This document shows, one piece after another, positions 1 through 9,041 of a DNA stretch of 64,000 bases (the first letter of the stretch is position 1; each line of letters begins with the position of its first letter). The notes below the pieces were generated by a model, which saw only the letters and a program-made list of their open reading frames with translations, ran no database searches and was not told the origin of the DNA. A program made the translations under genes and the position numbers. This stretch comes from Alphaproteobacteria bacterium (GTDB taxonomy: Bacteria > Pseudomonadota > Alphaproteobacteria > Rhizobiales > GCA-2746425), in NCBI GenBank assembly GCA_024743215.1, contig JANSWZ010000005.1:186001-250000 (forward strand), read 5' to 3'.

Positions 1-3000
1 TGGCGCAGCCGTCTGAGATCCTCACCTACGCCGATCAGGGCTGGCACCAGAAACAGAACCAACAACGTGGCAAATGCCAGTCCGAACACCATTGTGATGG
101 CCATGGGCATCAGGAACTGGGCCTGACGGCTGGTTTCAAACAGCAGAGGCGTCAATCCACCTATGGTGCTCAAAGAGGTCAGCAGGACCGCACGCAGGCG
201 ATCACGGCTGGCGCCGGTTGCTGCCGCACGCGGACCATCACCACTGGCCAGGCGTTCTTCCAGCCGACTGACAAGTATGATGGAATCATTGACCAGAATG
301 CCGGACAGACCCAACAGGCCAATAATCGACAGAACGGTTAGATCAAAACCCAGAACCCAGTGGCCAAACACCGTCCCCACAAACCCGAAGGGAATGATCA
401 TCATCACCACAAAGGGACGTGTGTAGCTGGAAAACACCCAGGCCAGAATGATGTAAATTACCAGCATCGCTGCCGCTGTTCCTGCGCGCAATTCTCCAAA
501 GGATCGGCCCTGTTCTTCAGCACGGCCGGACAGCCTGTAATCCAGACCGTACCGGGTGGTGATTTCCTCAAGGCCGCTGGCCTCAAGCTGTTCCAGGATG
601 GCATTCGCATTTGTCACCTTGTCATCCACATCAGCGGTGACAGAAATGGTGGTCCGTCCATCACGACGCTGAATGGCGGCAAAACCCTGGCGTTCAGACA
701 GGCTGACGACTTCACTCAGTGGCACATAGCGTCCATCTGGTGCCCGCAGATCAAGCTCACGCAAGGCCGCGCTGCCTTGCGTGGTACGGCTTTCGCTGAT
801 GCGAATGGCAATTTCTTCTTCGCCATCAGAGAACCTGCGGGCAATGGTTCCCTCAAAGGCGTTGCGTATCTGCTCGCCGACACGATCCACCGTAAAGCCA
901 AGAGAGGCACCACGGTCTTTGAGGCGCATGACCAGTTCCGGCTTGCCATAGGGCAGATCATCTTCGGCACCGCTGACACCGGGAAAGGAATTGATGAAGA
1001 TGATCAGTTCAGCGGCAGCTTCTTTCAGCGTGCCCGGATCACTGCCCTTCAGACGCACATCAATATCTCGCCCCGGAGGCCCTGAACGATTGCGCGAGAT
1101 GGAAAACCGCTTCAGACCCGGCATATCGGGAACCGCTTCGCGCCATTTGGAAATGATCTCGGAGGTTCGGATATCGCGATCTTCTGACGCCGTCAGTTGG
1201 ACTCGGAAACTGGCCACATTATCGCCCCGGCTGCGGCCGGAACTGCCCAGAGTCAGATAGCTTGACCGGATCAGGGCACCCGGTGCGGCCAGAGTTTCCT
1301 CGACCGAAAACAGAGCCTTTTCCAGAATGCGGAGTTTTTCGAGCGCGTCCTCTTCGGCAATGCCGGCATTGAATTCAACGCCGGCACGAATGGATTCGGC
1401 TTCGGGCGACGGGAAGAAGGTAAAGTTCACACGACCGGACTGGACAAAGGCCAGCGCCACGATCATGGCAGCAATCGTGAAGGCAATGGTGATGTAGCGT
1501 CCGGCATAGGCAGCCTCTGCCATGGCGGCAAAGGGACGATCACGGAACCAATCGAAAGCGCCATCAATGCCGTTGCGTATGCGTGTTCCAAAGCCGGGCT
1601 TGCCAGAGGCGTTGGGTTTTGACACTTGCTGGATCACAGCTTCAAGGGCAGCAGCCAGCAGCAGGCAGGCCAATGCGAATACACCGGTGACCAGCATTGG
1701 AGGCCAGTCCTGAACGCTGGCCTGCAAAGCGCCCGCAGTTCCGGAAAGCGGCAGCGTATTGGCGATCGTAACCAGCGCCAACAAAGACACGCTTATGAAA
1801 ATCATCCGCCAATGTGACCAGCGCTTGACGCCGGACGATGACATGGCATGGGCCAAATGACCCGGAAGGATCAGGAAACACTCGATCAGACTGGCAATCA
1901 GAACCGCAATGACAACCAAAGGCAGCACGCCCATGAAGGCGCCTATGGTCCCGCCCATCAACAGGATGGGCGCAAAGGACGCAACCGTGGTCAGCGCTGC
2001 TGCCATAACTGGAACCAGCATCCGCCCTGCCCCGTTTTCGGCGGCCATAAAGGGCGGTTCACCTTCTTTGAACCGGGTTTCCGTGTGTTCGGCCACGACA
2101 ATGGCGTCATCCACGATGATACCCAGCATCATGATCAGCGCGAACAGAGACAGCATATTTATGGTTTCACCCATCAGGTAAAGCACACCAATTGTGATCA
2201 TCATCGCGACCGGTATACCGGCGGCTACCCAAAAGGCCGTGCGGGCATTCAGGAACACGAACAGAATGATAAGCACAAGCGCCAGGCCCGTTGACCCATT
2301 TTTGACCAGCAACATGATGCGTTCATTGAGGCGATCTGAACGCAGATCATAAAGTTGCAGGTTCAAGTCACGCGGTAATGTGGGCCTCAGCTCATCCAGA
2401 TAGGTTTGCAGAATGGCAGCCGTTTCCAGCGTATCCTTGCCCTTTCCGGTCTGGACCGTCATCTGAATGGCGGTCTGGCCATTGGCAAGACCACGCGTCT
2501 GATCCTGGTTGAACCCTTTGACGACACGGCCAATGTCACCCAACCGGATGGTCTCACCATCAGGTGTGGCACGCAGCGGCAGATTGCGCAGGGTTTCGGC
2601 ATCCAGATCTTCAGAAACCACCCGCAACTGGCGCTCAACATCGCTGTCCAGTGTGCCCGAAGGCCTGTCACGGGTATTGGCCTGAACGGCTGTGGCAACA
2701 TCCGAGACTGTCAGATCGACACGGCGCAGACTGGTTTCATCCAGCTCCACACCGATTTCGGTATCGCGAAATCCGGAAAAATTGACCTTGTCGATGCCCC
2801 GCTCCAGCAGATCATCGCGGATGCGTTTGGCATAAATTTTCAACGAGCTTTCCGGAAACGGCCCTGAAATGGCAATACGCCCCAGATTGTCAAAGAAGCG
2901 CGGAACCGAAAGCGTCGGCGTTTCCGCTTCATCCGGCAAGGTAGAGATGGCGTTCAAGGCCTGCTCCACCTTGTCCTGTGTGTCCTGCATGTTGGTGCCA

Positions 3001-3416
3001 GGTTCCAGCTCCAGACGGATGGAGGCCGCGCCCTCACGGGCGCTGGAAGTCATATCCTCCACGCCTTCGATGAATCTCAGGCTGGGCTCCACATTGGCCA
3101 GAATGTTTTCGGCCACATCTTCAGCACTGGCACCGGGCCAGTTAATCGTCACCGTAACCGAGTTGATCTCGATGGATGGGAACACCTGGGTATTGATACG
3201 GCTGATCGCCGCGATACCACCCAGGATCATGAGAACCATGAGAAGATTGGCGGCGTTCTTATGGCGCACAAACAGACCGATCAAACCACGCCGTTTGGGT
3301 GCGAATTCATAAGACGCGTTGACACGGGGCACCGGGTTGTTCTGGCTGGGCAGACCCGACCCGCCTGATCCACCAGACCCACTTGATCCGCCAGGCGGTA
3401 TTTGTGGCTGGTTCAT
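1..3416 (-). CDS. RND-family efflux permease (AcrB/HAE1-like), C-terminus cut by window edge
   Basis: Inner-membrane proton-driven pump subunit of a tripartite efflux system. The reading frame is open from the ATG at 3416 to the left edge (about 1138 codons), so only the last few residues are missing, because the sequence ends just after the final membrane helix. The N-terminus is a Pro/Gly/Ser-rich tail followed by a basic stretch and the first helix (LLMVLMILGGIAAI). Next come the porter domain and the typical RND helix with FALIMMLGIIVDDAIVV around 2090-2150; the second half repeats this plan (LLGLSGILVNDSIILV near 290-350). The start codon overlaps the stop of the membrane fusion protein gene (ATGA, 3413-3416), so the two are translationally coupled. 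The substrate cannot be read from sequence. Membership of the RND superfamily is certain; the exact subfamily is not. Confidence 0.9.
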   Translation of the reverse strand, partial: MNQPQIPPGGSSGSGGSGGSGLPSQNNPVPRVNASYEFAPKRRGLIGLFVRHKNAANLLMVLMILGGIAAISRINTQVFPSIEINSVTVTINWPGASAEDVAENILANVEPSLRFIEGVEDMTSSAREGAASIRLELEPGTNMQDTQDKVEQALNAISTLPDEAETPTLSVPRFFDNLGRIAISGPFPESSLKIYAKRIRDDLLERGIDKVNFSGFRDTEIGVELDETSLRRVDLTVSDVATAVQANTRDRPSGTLDSDVERQLRVVSEDLDAETLRNLPLRATPDGETIRLGDIGRVVKGFNQDQTRGLANGQTAIQMTVQTGKGKDTLETAAILQTYLDELRPTLPRDLNLQLYDLRSDRLNERIMLLVKNGSTGLALVLIILFVFLNARTAFWVAAGIPVAMMITIGVLYLMGETINMLSLFALIMMLGIIVDDAIVVAEHTETRFKEGEPPFMAAENGAGRMLVPVMAAALTTVASFAPILLMGGTIGAFMGVLPLVVIAVLIASLIECFLILPGHLAHAMSSSGVKRWSHWRMIFISVSLLALVTIANTLPLSGTAGALQASVQDWPPMLVTGVFALACLLLAAALEAVIQQVSKPNASGKPGFGTRIRNGIDGAFDWFRDRPFAAMAEAAYAGRYITIAFTIAAMIVALAFVQSGRVNFTFFPSPEAESIRAGVEFNAGIAEEDALEKLRILEKALFSVEETLAAPGALIRSSYLTLGSSGRSRGDNVASFRVQLTASEDRDIRTSEIISKWREAVPDMPGLKRFSISRNRSGPPGRDIDVRLKGSDPGTLKEAAAELIIFINSFPGVSGAEDDLPYGKPELVMRLKDRGASLGFTVDRVGEQIRNAFEGTIARRFSDGEEEIAIRISESRTTQGSAALRELDLRAPDGRYVPLSEVVSLSERQGFAAIQRRDGRTTISVTADVDDKVTNANAILEQLEASGLEEITTRYGLDYRLSGRAEEQGRSFGELRAGTAAAMLVIYIILAWVFSSYTRPFVVMMIIPFGFVGTVFGHWVLGFDLTVLSIIGLLGLSGILVNDSIILVSRLEERLASGDGPRAAATGASRDRLRAVLLTSLSTIGGLTPLLFETSRQAQFLMPMAITMVFGLAFATLLVLFLVPALIGVGEDLRRLR

Positions 3417-4840
3417 GGCCTTGGTCTCCGCTCTCCACCAACACGGGTTCCTTCAGGACTTGCCCCTGATGGCGCTTCAGCGCCTGCTTCACGCACACGC
3501 AGCCCATCGCCCACTTCCGCAATGCGGGTTTTCAGAACCTTCGCACCATCCTCAATATCAGCTTGCAAAATGGCATTGGTACCGGTGAAGGCCAGAACTG
3601 AAACGGGGACTGACCGCAGCCGGCCTTCCTCTTCCACATAGATACGCTGCTCATCATAAAGTGCCGTTTCAGGCACTTGAATTGCGTCGGCATAGATTTG
3701 ATCGGGCAGGCTGATCTTCACAAATGCGCCCGGGCGCAGATCCATGTCAGGCGTCAGATTTTCCAGTTTTCCAAAGAGCGTCACACCACCACGATCCGCG
3801 GTAATGGAAGAAGCAATGCGGTTGATCGTGGCCGAGACTGTTTCCTGCCGTGTGCCCACTGTCCATTCAACGCTCATCTCAGTTCCCAGCAATGCGCGGC
3901 CCTGTCCGGTCAAACGCCCATATTGACCGTCCGACAAGGTAAACTGAACTTCGAAGGCCGAAAGATCGATCAACTGAGCAATGACCTGATTGGCTGTCAC
4001 CATCTGGCCAAGAGTGATGGATTCGCTTTCAACCACCACGTCGGTCGGTGCAATGAGGCTGGTCAGGGTCAGATCCCGCTCAGCCCGTGTGCGATTTAAA
4101 GAGAGCCTGTCCAGCGCAGCGCGTTGTTGTGCGAGCTTGGCTTCTTCTACCTTCAAATTGGCACGGCTGCTGTCAACTGAAGCTCTGCTTTGCAGCAGCG
4201 CCTGCTGGCGTTGATCAAGCGCTTGTTGGGTAACGGAACCACGGGTTACAAGTGCTTCGGCGCGCGCCACATCCCGCTCGGCCAGCGCCAATTGGGCCTG
4301 TGCATTGGCAAGGTCGGTTCCGACAGCTGCGAGCCGCGCTTCAGCCTCAAGCAGTTTGGCCTCGCCATCCAGAATGTCCACATCGGCCTCGGCGATAGCG
4401 GTCTGAAATTCAAACGGATCGATAGCGGCAATTTCCGTTCCTGCGCGCAAAACAGCGCCGGTACGTAATTGTGGATTGACCGAAACCAGAGGACCGGAGA
4501 GTTCTGTCCGCACTTCGATCATATTACCGGCAATGATCGTTCCGAAAACCTTAATGTCAGGCTGGAAATCCCCACGCTGCGCAGCGATCGTTTCAACGGT
4601 GAAGACCTGTTCGCGCACCGGGCGCTGACGTGGCGGCTCCTTGTCCGCCAGCAGGCGCTGCATGAAAACACCAGCGCCGAAGACAATTGCTATGGCGATC
4701 AATGCCTGCAGAAGCAGAAAGAGTGGGCGGATCCTTTTCGGACCGGATGGGGCAACAGACGCATAGATCTGGGCAGCATCAGGTTGGCTGATCTGCTTTG
4801 ATGATCTGTCAGATTGTTTGTCTGGCACTTCGGTATCCAT
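3413..4840 (-). CDS. RND efflux periplasmic adaptor (membrane fusion protein, HlyD/AcrA family)
   Basis: Periplasmic adaptor that links the RND pump to an outer-membrane channel. I place the start at the ATG at 4840 (MDTEVPDKQ), because GGGAGG lies about 9 nt upstream; an in-frame ATG at 4909 has no such site. The protein is about 475 aa. A cytoplasmic tail is followed by one membrane anchor (LFLLLQALIAIAIVFGAGVF), a barrel/lipoyl segment (IKVFGTIIAGNMIEVRTEL), a long Ala/Glu/Arg-rich alpha-hairpin with coiled-coil character, a second lipoyl half (LIAPTDVVVESESITLGQMV) and a beta-barrel C-terminus. No outer-membrane TolC-like gene is present in the window. It is the first gene of a two-gene operon with the permease, overlapping it by 4 bp. 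Confidence 0.9.
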   Translation of the reverse strand: MDTEVPDKQSDRSSKQISQPDAAQIYASVAPSGPKRIRPLFLLLQALIAIAIVFGAGVFMQRLLADKEPPRQRPVREQVFTVETIAAQRGDFQPDIKVFGTIIAGNMIEVRTELSGPLVSVNPQLRTGAVLRAGTEIAAIDPFEFQTAIAEADVDILDGEAKLLEAEARLAAVGTDLANAQAQLALAERDVARAEALVTRGSVTQQALDQRQQALLQSRASVDSSRANLKVEEAKLAQQRAALDRLSLNRTRAERDLTLTSLIAPTDVVVESESITLGQMVTANQVIAQLIDLSAFEVQFTLSDGQYGRLTGQGRALLGTEMSVEWTVGTRQETVSATINRIASSITADRGGVTLFGKLENLTPDMDLRPGAFVKISLPDQIYADAIQVPETALYDEQRIYVEEEGRLRSVPVSVLAFTGTNAILQADIEDGAKVLKTRIAEVGDGLRVREAGAEAPSGASPEGTRVGGERRPRP

Positions 4841-5022
4841 CAAGGCCACCTCCCTATCCGCGCTTCTGGATAATGATAGCCTGCTCAGGTCAGCTGATCT
4901 TGCGATCACAAACGCTTTGCAGGCCGCGCGTCTTCATTGGGCCTGACTCATATCTGGCGCATCTGCGGCCGAAAACAAAATGAAATTCCGGTTATTTAGC
5001 TGCGAACAACTTGAAAAAATGC

Positions 5023-5754
5023 TCAATCCTGGCCGGATTTGGCCGTATCGCGGTCTATGGAAATGTATTTTGACCAGATCGGTTCTGCAGAAAATGTAGC
5101 AACAAAAGCCGAATGCGCTGCCTGATCAGCTTCACTCAATCGCGGCGGAAGTGCTTTTTCCCGAGGCTTTGGATGCCAGACATTGCCATCTTCATCCAAC
5201 CCTTCCGACGGATTTTCCGCTCTCAGGCCAAGATCAGCCTGTGCACCGCCCAGCAATTCCAGATAGACTTTGGCCAGAAGCTCTGCATCCAGCAACGCGC
5301 CGTGAAACGTTCGGTGATCGTTGTTTACGCCATAGCGTGAGCAAAGTGCATCAAGGGAATTGGGGCCAGCCGGGTTCTTCCTGCGGGCCAGCATCAGCGT
5401 ATCAACAACACGCTCATCGGGGTAGATGGGGCGGCCGATGGCCTTCAATTCGGTGTTGATGAAGCCCATATCAAAACTGGCATTGTGAGCCACCAGAATT
5501 CCGTCATCGCCAACGAACTCGATAAAACCCGCTGCGACGTCGGCAAAAACCGGGTTTTCCTTCAGACTGTCCCAGGACATGCCATGCACATCGAATGCAC
5601 CCTGGCTCACGGCACGCTCCGGGTTGATATATTGGTGATAGGTCTTTCCCGTGGGAAAGCGGTTGATGAGTTCCACACAGCCAATCTCGATCAGCTTGTC
5701 ACCCTTGCGTGCATCCAGCCCGGTGGTTTCCGTATCAAAAACAATTTCACGCAT
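5023..5754 (-). CDS. dnaQ: DNA polymerase III epsilon subunit (3'-5' proofreading exonuclease)
   Basis: Proofreading exonuclease of the replicative polymerase. The DnaQ-type ExoI motif is seen at the N-terminus (REIVFDTETTGLD, catalytic Asp and Glu), ExoII as HNASFDMGFIN, and ExoIII as HGALLDAELLAKVYLEL (ExoIIIepsilon, His and Asp). The start is set at the ATG at 5754 (MREIVFDTETTG), which matches the family N-terminus and has GGAG 11 nt upstream; an in-frame ATG at 5781 would add nine residues unlike the family. The 243-aa length is normal. It is the last gene of the leftward core block coming from the origin, 95 nt after coaE, with a parS-like site in the gap. Confidence 0.95.
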   Translation of the reverse strand: MREIVFDTETTGLDARKGDKLIEIGCVELINRFPTGKTYHQYINPERAVSQGAFDVHGMSWDSLKENPVFADVAAGFIEFVGDDGILVAHNASFDMGFINTELKAIGRPIYPDERVVDTLMLARRKNPAGPNSLDALCSRYGVNNDHRTFHGALLDAELLAKVYLELLGGAQADLGLRAENPSEGLDEDGNVWHPKPREKALPPRLSEADQAAHSAFVATFSAEPIWSKYISIDRDTAKSGQD

Positions 5755-5836
5755 GGGATTTGTCACTCCGTTGAGGACCATCTGTCTGGCCGTATGGTCC
5801 GATCGAATCCACTTTGACAGAAACTAGCATAGGGAT

Positions 5837-5852
5837 TGTTTCACGTGAATCA
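5837..5852. promoter_or_regulatory. parS: parS-like centromere site, one mismatch
   Basis: TGTTTCACGTGAATCA matches the bacterial parS consensus TGTTTCACGTGAAACA at 15 of 16 positions. It overlaps the stop codon of coaE (5850-5852) and extends into the coaE-dnaQ gap. It lies about 3 kb left of the proposed origin. The two perfect copies are at 12550 and 16124. ParB binding here is inferred from sequence and context. Confidence 0.75.
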
Positions 5853-6452
5853 CGCGTTGAGGTTTTGCAGAACTTTGCGAACCTGTTGCCGTGCGTCTTC
5901 AATCCCCTTGTCGGTAAAGACAATGAAATCCGCTTTGGCGCGCTTGTCCGCATCGCTCATTTGCCGTGCCAGAAGACCATTGTATTTTTCCAGCGTCATG
6001 CCATCACGTGCCAGCACGCGTTCGCGCTGAACATCTGCCGGGGCGGTAACGACGACAATCTTGTCGCACAGGGCATCGCCCCTACTTTCGAACAACAGCG
6101 GAATGTCCAGAAGGATGATTTTTGAGCCACAGTCACGGTGGTGCTGGATAAAGTCCAGTTCGGCGCTGCGAACCAGCGGATGAATGATCTTCTCCAGATC
6201 CGCCAAGGCCTCTGCTTTTCCGATAACGGACTGCGCCAGCATCGCCCGATCAACCACGCCATTTTTGACGGCGCTTGGAAAGCGTTTGCCAATCTGAGGA
6301 ACAGCGGCACCTGCGTAAAGATCGTGAACGGCAGCATCTGCATCAAAAACCGGGATACCTTCGTCGCGGAACAATTTGGCGGTTGTCGATTTTCCCATAC
6401 CGATGGAACCGGTCAGGCCCAGGACCAGCATATTTTGTTCAGCTTCGGTCAT
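5850..6452 (-). CDS. coaE: Dephospho-CoA kinase
   Basis: Last step of coenzyme A synthesis: ATP-dependent phosphorylation of dephospho-CoA. The P-loop is seen near the N-terminus (LTGSIGMGKSTTAK), followed by the family stretch VFDADAAVHDLYAG and the DIPLLFE motif. About 200 aa, normal for the family. The start is taken as the ATG at 6452 (MTEAEQN), which overlaps the aroE stop as ATGA (6449-6452); an ATG at 6431 (MLVLGLTG) is a shorter alternative. Its stop codon lies inside a parS-like site. It belongs to the operon PDRP-maf-aroE-coaE-dnaQ. Confidence 0.95.
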   Translation of the reverse strand: MTEAEQNMLVLGLTGSIGMGKSTTAKLFRDEGIPVFDADAAVHDLYAGAAVPQIGKRFPSAVKNGVVDRAMLAQSVIGKAEALADLEKIIHPLVRSAELDFIQHHRDCGSKIILLDIPLLFESRGDALCDKIVVVTAPADVQRERVLARDGMTLEKYNGLLARQMSDADKRAKADFIVFTDKGIEDARQQVRKVLQNLNA

Positions 6453-7324
6453 AGATCCTGCAGGACATGATTGCGCAATGCGTCTGTTACCTCTGGCCGG
6501 ACACCGAACCACTTTTCAAATCCGGGTACCGCCTGATGCAGCAGCATGCCCAGTCCGTCGACGGTTCGGTTGCCATTTGCGCGGGCTTGCTTCAGCAAAT
6601 CTGTTTCAAGCGGGGTATAGACGATGTCGGTCACAACTGCGGATCTGGGAATGGAATCCAGAGAAAAGACAAGATCGTCCTGCCCAACCATGCCAAGGCT
6701 GGTGGTGTTGACCAGTAAGTCAGCCTGCGAAAGATGTGCTTCAGCCTGCGGCAGGCTCTGTGGCATGATCTCGCAGTCATTGGCCAACGCCAGATCTGAG
6801 AAGTGATCAGCCAAAGCGTGTGCACGCTCTACTGTCCGATTGGCCAGGATGATGGATTTGAACCCGCGTGTTATCAGCCCATAAACGATGGCGCGCGAGG
6901 CACCGCCTGCCCCCAGGACGATGGCTGTTTTAGCGCCGGATACCTTTGAAGCATCCCAATCCGGTGCACCATCATCAAGATTGCCCAGAAATCCATATGT
7001 ATCGGTGTTGCTGACATGAAGCGCGCCGTCTTCCACCCAATAGGTGTTCGCAGCGCCCAGCACTTTCGCCGTTTCATCTGCATGATCTGCCAAAGCAAGA
7101 ACTGCTTCCTTGTGAGGAATTGTGGCGTTGCCCCCGCAATAAATCAGCGTGCCCTGTTTGAGGGAATCCAGAAAAGTGGGCAGTGCTTCCGGAGCAATAG
7201 ATTCGGCAGCGTAACAGCCCTCGATGCCATAGTGCTGAAGCCAGAAACCATGAAGGCGCGGCGAGCGGGAGTGTTTGATCGGATAACCGATGACGCAAGC
7301 ATTTTTACCAGAAGACTCAACCAT
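6449..7324 (-). CDS. aroE: Shikimate dehydrogenase
   Basis: NADPH-dependent reduction of 3-dehydroshikimate in aromatic amino acid synthesis. The shikimate-binding serines are seen in IKHSRSP (S19, S21) and the catalytic lysine in NATIPHK (K72). The NADP-binding glycine motif is GAGGASRAI, followed by NRTVERA. The C-terminal GLGMLLHQA segment is typical. It is 291 aa, the usual length. The gene starts 18 nt after maf and overlaps coaE by 4 bp. Confidence 0.96.
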   Translation of the reverse strand: MVESSGKNACVIGYPIKHSRSPRLHGFWLQHYGIEGCYAAESIAPEALPTFLDSLKQGTLIYCGGNATIPHKEAVLALADHADETAKVLGAANTYWVEDGALHVSNTDTYGFLGNLDDGAPDWDASKVSGAKTAIVLGAGGASRAIVYGLITRGFKSIILANRTVERAHALADHFSDLALANDCEIMPQSLPQAEAHLSQADLLVNTTSLGMVGQDDLVFSLDSIPRSAVVTDIVYTPLETDLLKQARANGNRTVDGLGMLLHQAVPGFEKWFGVRPEVTDALRNHVLQDL

Positions 7325-7342
7325 CGATTCGGACCCGCAATG

Positions 7343-7963
7343 CTAGGAAATTAAAACGTTTTCAGCCCGCAACCAGGCCAGAAGTGGTAAAAGAGGAAGG
7401 CCGAGAATGGTAAAATAGTCGCCCTCTATTTTATCAAACAATTGCGATCCGAGACCTTCCAACTGATAGCCACCAACGCTGCTGAGAGATTCAGGGAGCG
7501 TCTCTGCCACATAACGCCCGACGAATTCCGGAGACAGTTTACGCATCCGCAAATGTGCCTGTTCCGTGTGACGCCAGATTGTCTCACCGTTGCGCACCAC
7601 CGCAATGGCGGCATGCAGCGTATGGGTTCGGCCGCTCAGCCACAGCAGCTTTTTGCGCAGATCTTCATCATCACTAGCCTTGTGAAGGGTTTGCCCCTCA
7701 CAGGTCAGGGTCTGATCGGCACCAATAATCAGTGTATCTGCAAAGCGTGGCGACACATCCCCCGCCTTGGCTTCGGCCAGAACCTGTGCCAGATCCTCGC
7801 CATCCACGTCTGATCCCATGGCTGCCTCAACAACCCGCTCATCAATGGAGGCGGCTGCAGTGGAAATCTTCAAGCCAGCGTCCCGCAACAGGCTGGCACG
7901 AACCGGGCTTTGAGACGCTAATACCAGAGCTTCGGTTTGAAATTCGCCATAGGATTCAGTCAT
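7343..7963 (-). CDS. maf: Maf-family nucleoside triphosphate pyrophosphatase
   Basis: Maf proteins hydrolyse non-canonical or modified nucleoside triphosphates and have been linked to septum formation. The N-terminal signature is seen as LASQSPVRASLLRDAGL, and the central acidic stretch as IIGADQTLTCEG with AKAGDVSPRF before it. About 206 aa, normal. The start codon overlaps the stop of the upstream PDRP gene (ATGA at 7960-7963), a 4-bp coupling. Which Maf subfamily (YhdE-like or YceF-like) this is cannot be decided by eye. Confidence 0.92.
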   Translation of the reverse strand: MTESYGEFQTEALVLASQSPVRASLLRDAGLKISTAAASIDERVVEAAMGSDVDGEDLAQVLAEAKAGDVSPRFADTLIIGADQTLTCEGQTLHKASDDEDLRKKLLWLSGRTHTLHAAIAVVRNGETIWRHTEQAHLRMRKLSPEFVGRYVAETLPESLSSVGGYQLEGLGSQLFDKIEGDYFTILGLPLLPLLAWLRAENVLIS

Positions 7964-8796
7964 GGATTGTCCTGTCGCGCTTTGTGAGCGCCATAGAGGG
8001 TCAAAATTGCAGCGGCGGTTTCTTCAATTGAGCGTCTTGTAACGTCGATGATCGGCCATCCCCGTCGGGCGCAGAGACGTCGTGTCTGGGCAATTTCTTC
8101 GGCCACGGCATGTTTGTCGATATAAGCTGTATCTTTGCTCTCGGCGTTGATTGACAGCAAACGATGTTGGCGGATCTGCACAATCCGGTCCGGGCTTGCA
8201 ATCAAACCAACGATAAATGCATCGGTCATCTTCTCTATGACATCCGGCAACGGAACATCCGGCACCAAAGGTATATTAGCAGCTTTCACACCGCGATTTG
8301 CCAGATAGATGGATGTGGGCGTTTTTGACGTGCGGCTGATGCCCAGAATCACAACATCAGCTTCTTCAAGATCATCGCTCATTTGGCCGTCATCATGAGA
8401 CAGGGTGAAATTGAGGGCATCAATGCGTCGGAAATATTCTGTATCCAGCGCATGCTGGGCACCTGCGCGTTGAGCGGATTTCGCTCCCAGATAGGTCTGG
8501 AACAGAGACAAGATAGGGTCAAGCACAGACAGGGCCGGAACGCCCAATTCGCGACATCGTTCTTCCAGCAATGCGGCGTGGTCCGGCTCTATCAATGTGT
8601 AAAGGACAATACCCGGTGAGGCTTCAATATCCCCAACCACCTGGGCAATGTCTTTTTCGCTGCGCACCATGGTGTAGATATGTTCCCGTGCCTGGGCAGA
8701 ATCATATTGGGCCGCGGCAGCACGCCCGACATTGATCAGCGTTTCGCCGGTGGCATCTGAAATCAGATGAAGATGGAAAAAGGTGGATTTTTTCAC
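7960..8796 (-). CDS. Pyruvate,phosphate dikinase / PEP synthase regulatory protein (kinase-PPPase, DUF299)
   Basis: Bifunctional kinase/pyrophosphorylase that switches pyruvate,phosphate dikinase or PEP synthase off and on by threonine phosphorylation. Family features seen are the N-terminus FFHLHLISDATGETL and the P-loop-like GISRTSKTPTSIYLANRG near residue 152. The 278-aa length is normal. This is the RP001-type gene that flanks the origin in Rickettsia and Caulobacter. It is the first gene of the leftward operon and reads away from the proposed origin. Its target kinase gene is not in the window, so whether it acts on PpdK or PpsA is unknown. Confidence 0.92.
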   Translation of the reverse strand: MKKSTFFHLHLISDATGETLINVGRAAAAQYDSAQAREHIYTMVRSEKDIAQVVGDIEASPGIVLYTLIEPDHAALLEERCRELGVPALSVLDPILSLFQTYLGAKSAQRAGAQHALDTEYFRRIDALNFTLSHDDGQMSDDLEEADVVILGISRTSKTPTSIYLANRGVKAANIPLVPDVPLPDVIEKMTDAFIVGLIASPDRIVQIRQHRLLSINAESKDTAYIDKHAVAEEIAQTRRLCARRGWPIIDVTRRSIEETAAAILTLYGAHKARQDNP

Positions 8797-8899
8797 GGTT
8801 GGATATCCACAAACTGTGGGTTACGCCTGTTGACGAATCATGAATGAGTTTTGGAGAAGTCTTGCCGAAATGTCCACCCGGCCACTTTATGCGCAATGG

Positions 8900-8915
8900 T
8901 TAATAAAGGATTAAC
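8900..8915 (+). promoter_or_regulatory. CtrA-type binding site, perfect TTAA-N7-TTAAC
   Basis: TTAATAAAGGATTAAC fits the full CtrA recognition consensus TTAA-N7-TTAAC without mismatch. In Caulobacter, CtrA bound at such sites in the origin represses replication initiation. It lies about 80 nt from the perfect DnaA box. The motif is seen directly; CtrA control is inferred. Confidence 0.65.
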
Positions 8916-8993
8916 ATTTTGTGAGCGGTGGATATCCGAGCGGGTTGAATATGAAGTACTGTGGTCTAATTCTTATCCTTGGTTTTCCCTGAA

Positions 8994-9002
8994 TTATCCA
9001 CA
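8994..9002 (+). promoter_or_regulatory. DnaA box (perfect TTATCCACA)
   Basis: Exact match to the strong DnaA box R1/R4 sequence, inside the proposed origin. A one-mismatch copy lies at 8803-8811 and weaker ones elsewhere in the gap. The low number of strong boxes resembles the Caulobacter origin more than that of E. coli. Confidence 0.8.
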
Positions 9003-9025
9003 ATTTGGCAAGACTGGGTACGCCG

Positions 9026-9041
9026 TTAACGTTTTGTTTAC
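9026..9041 (+). promoter_or_regulatory. Second CtrA-like site in the origin (one mismatch)
   Basis: TTAACGTTTTGTTTAC fits TTAA-N7-TTAAC with one mismatch in the second half. A still weaker one is at 9187-9201 (TTAA-N7-TTAG). Several CtrA sites of differing strength are also seen in the Caulobacter origin. Binding is inferred. Confidence 0.4.

Noticed and set aside
360-1085. 241-codon open frame on the plus strand at the left edge
   Set aside because: It lies opposite the RND permease, which has an uninterrupted frame and clear family motifs over the same bases.
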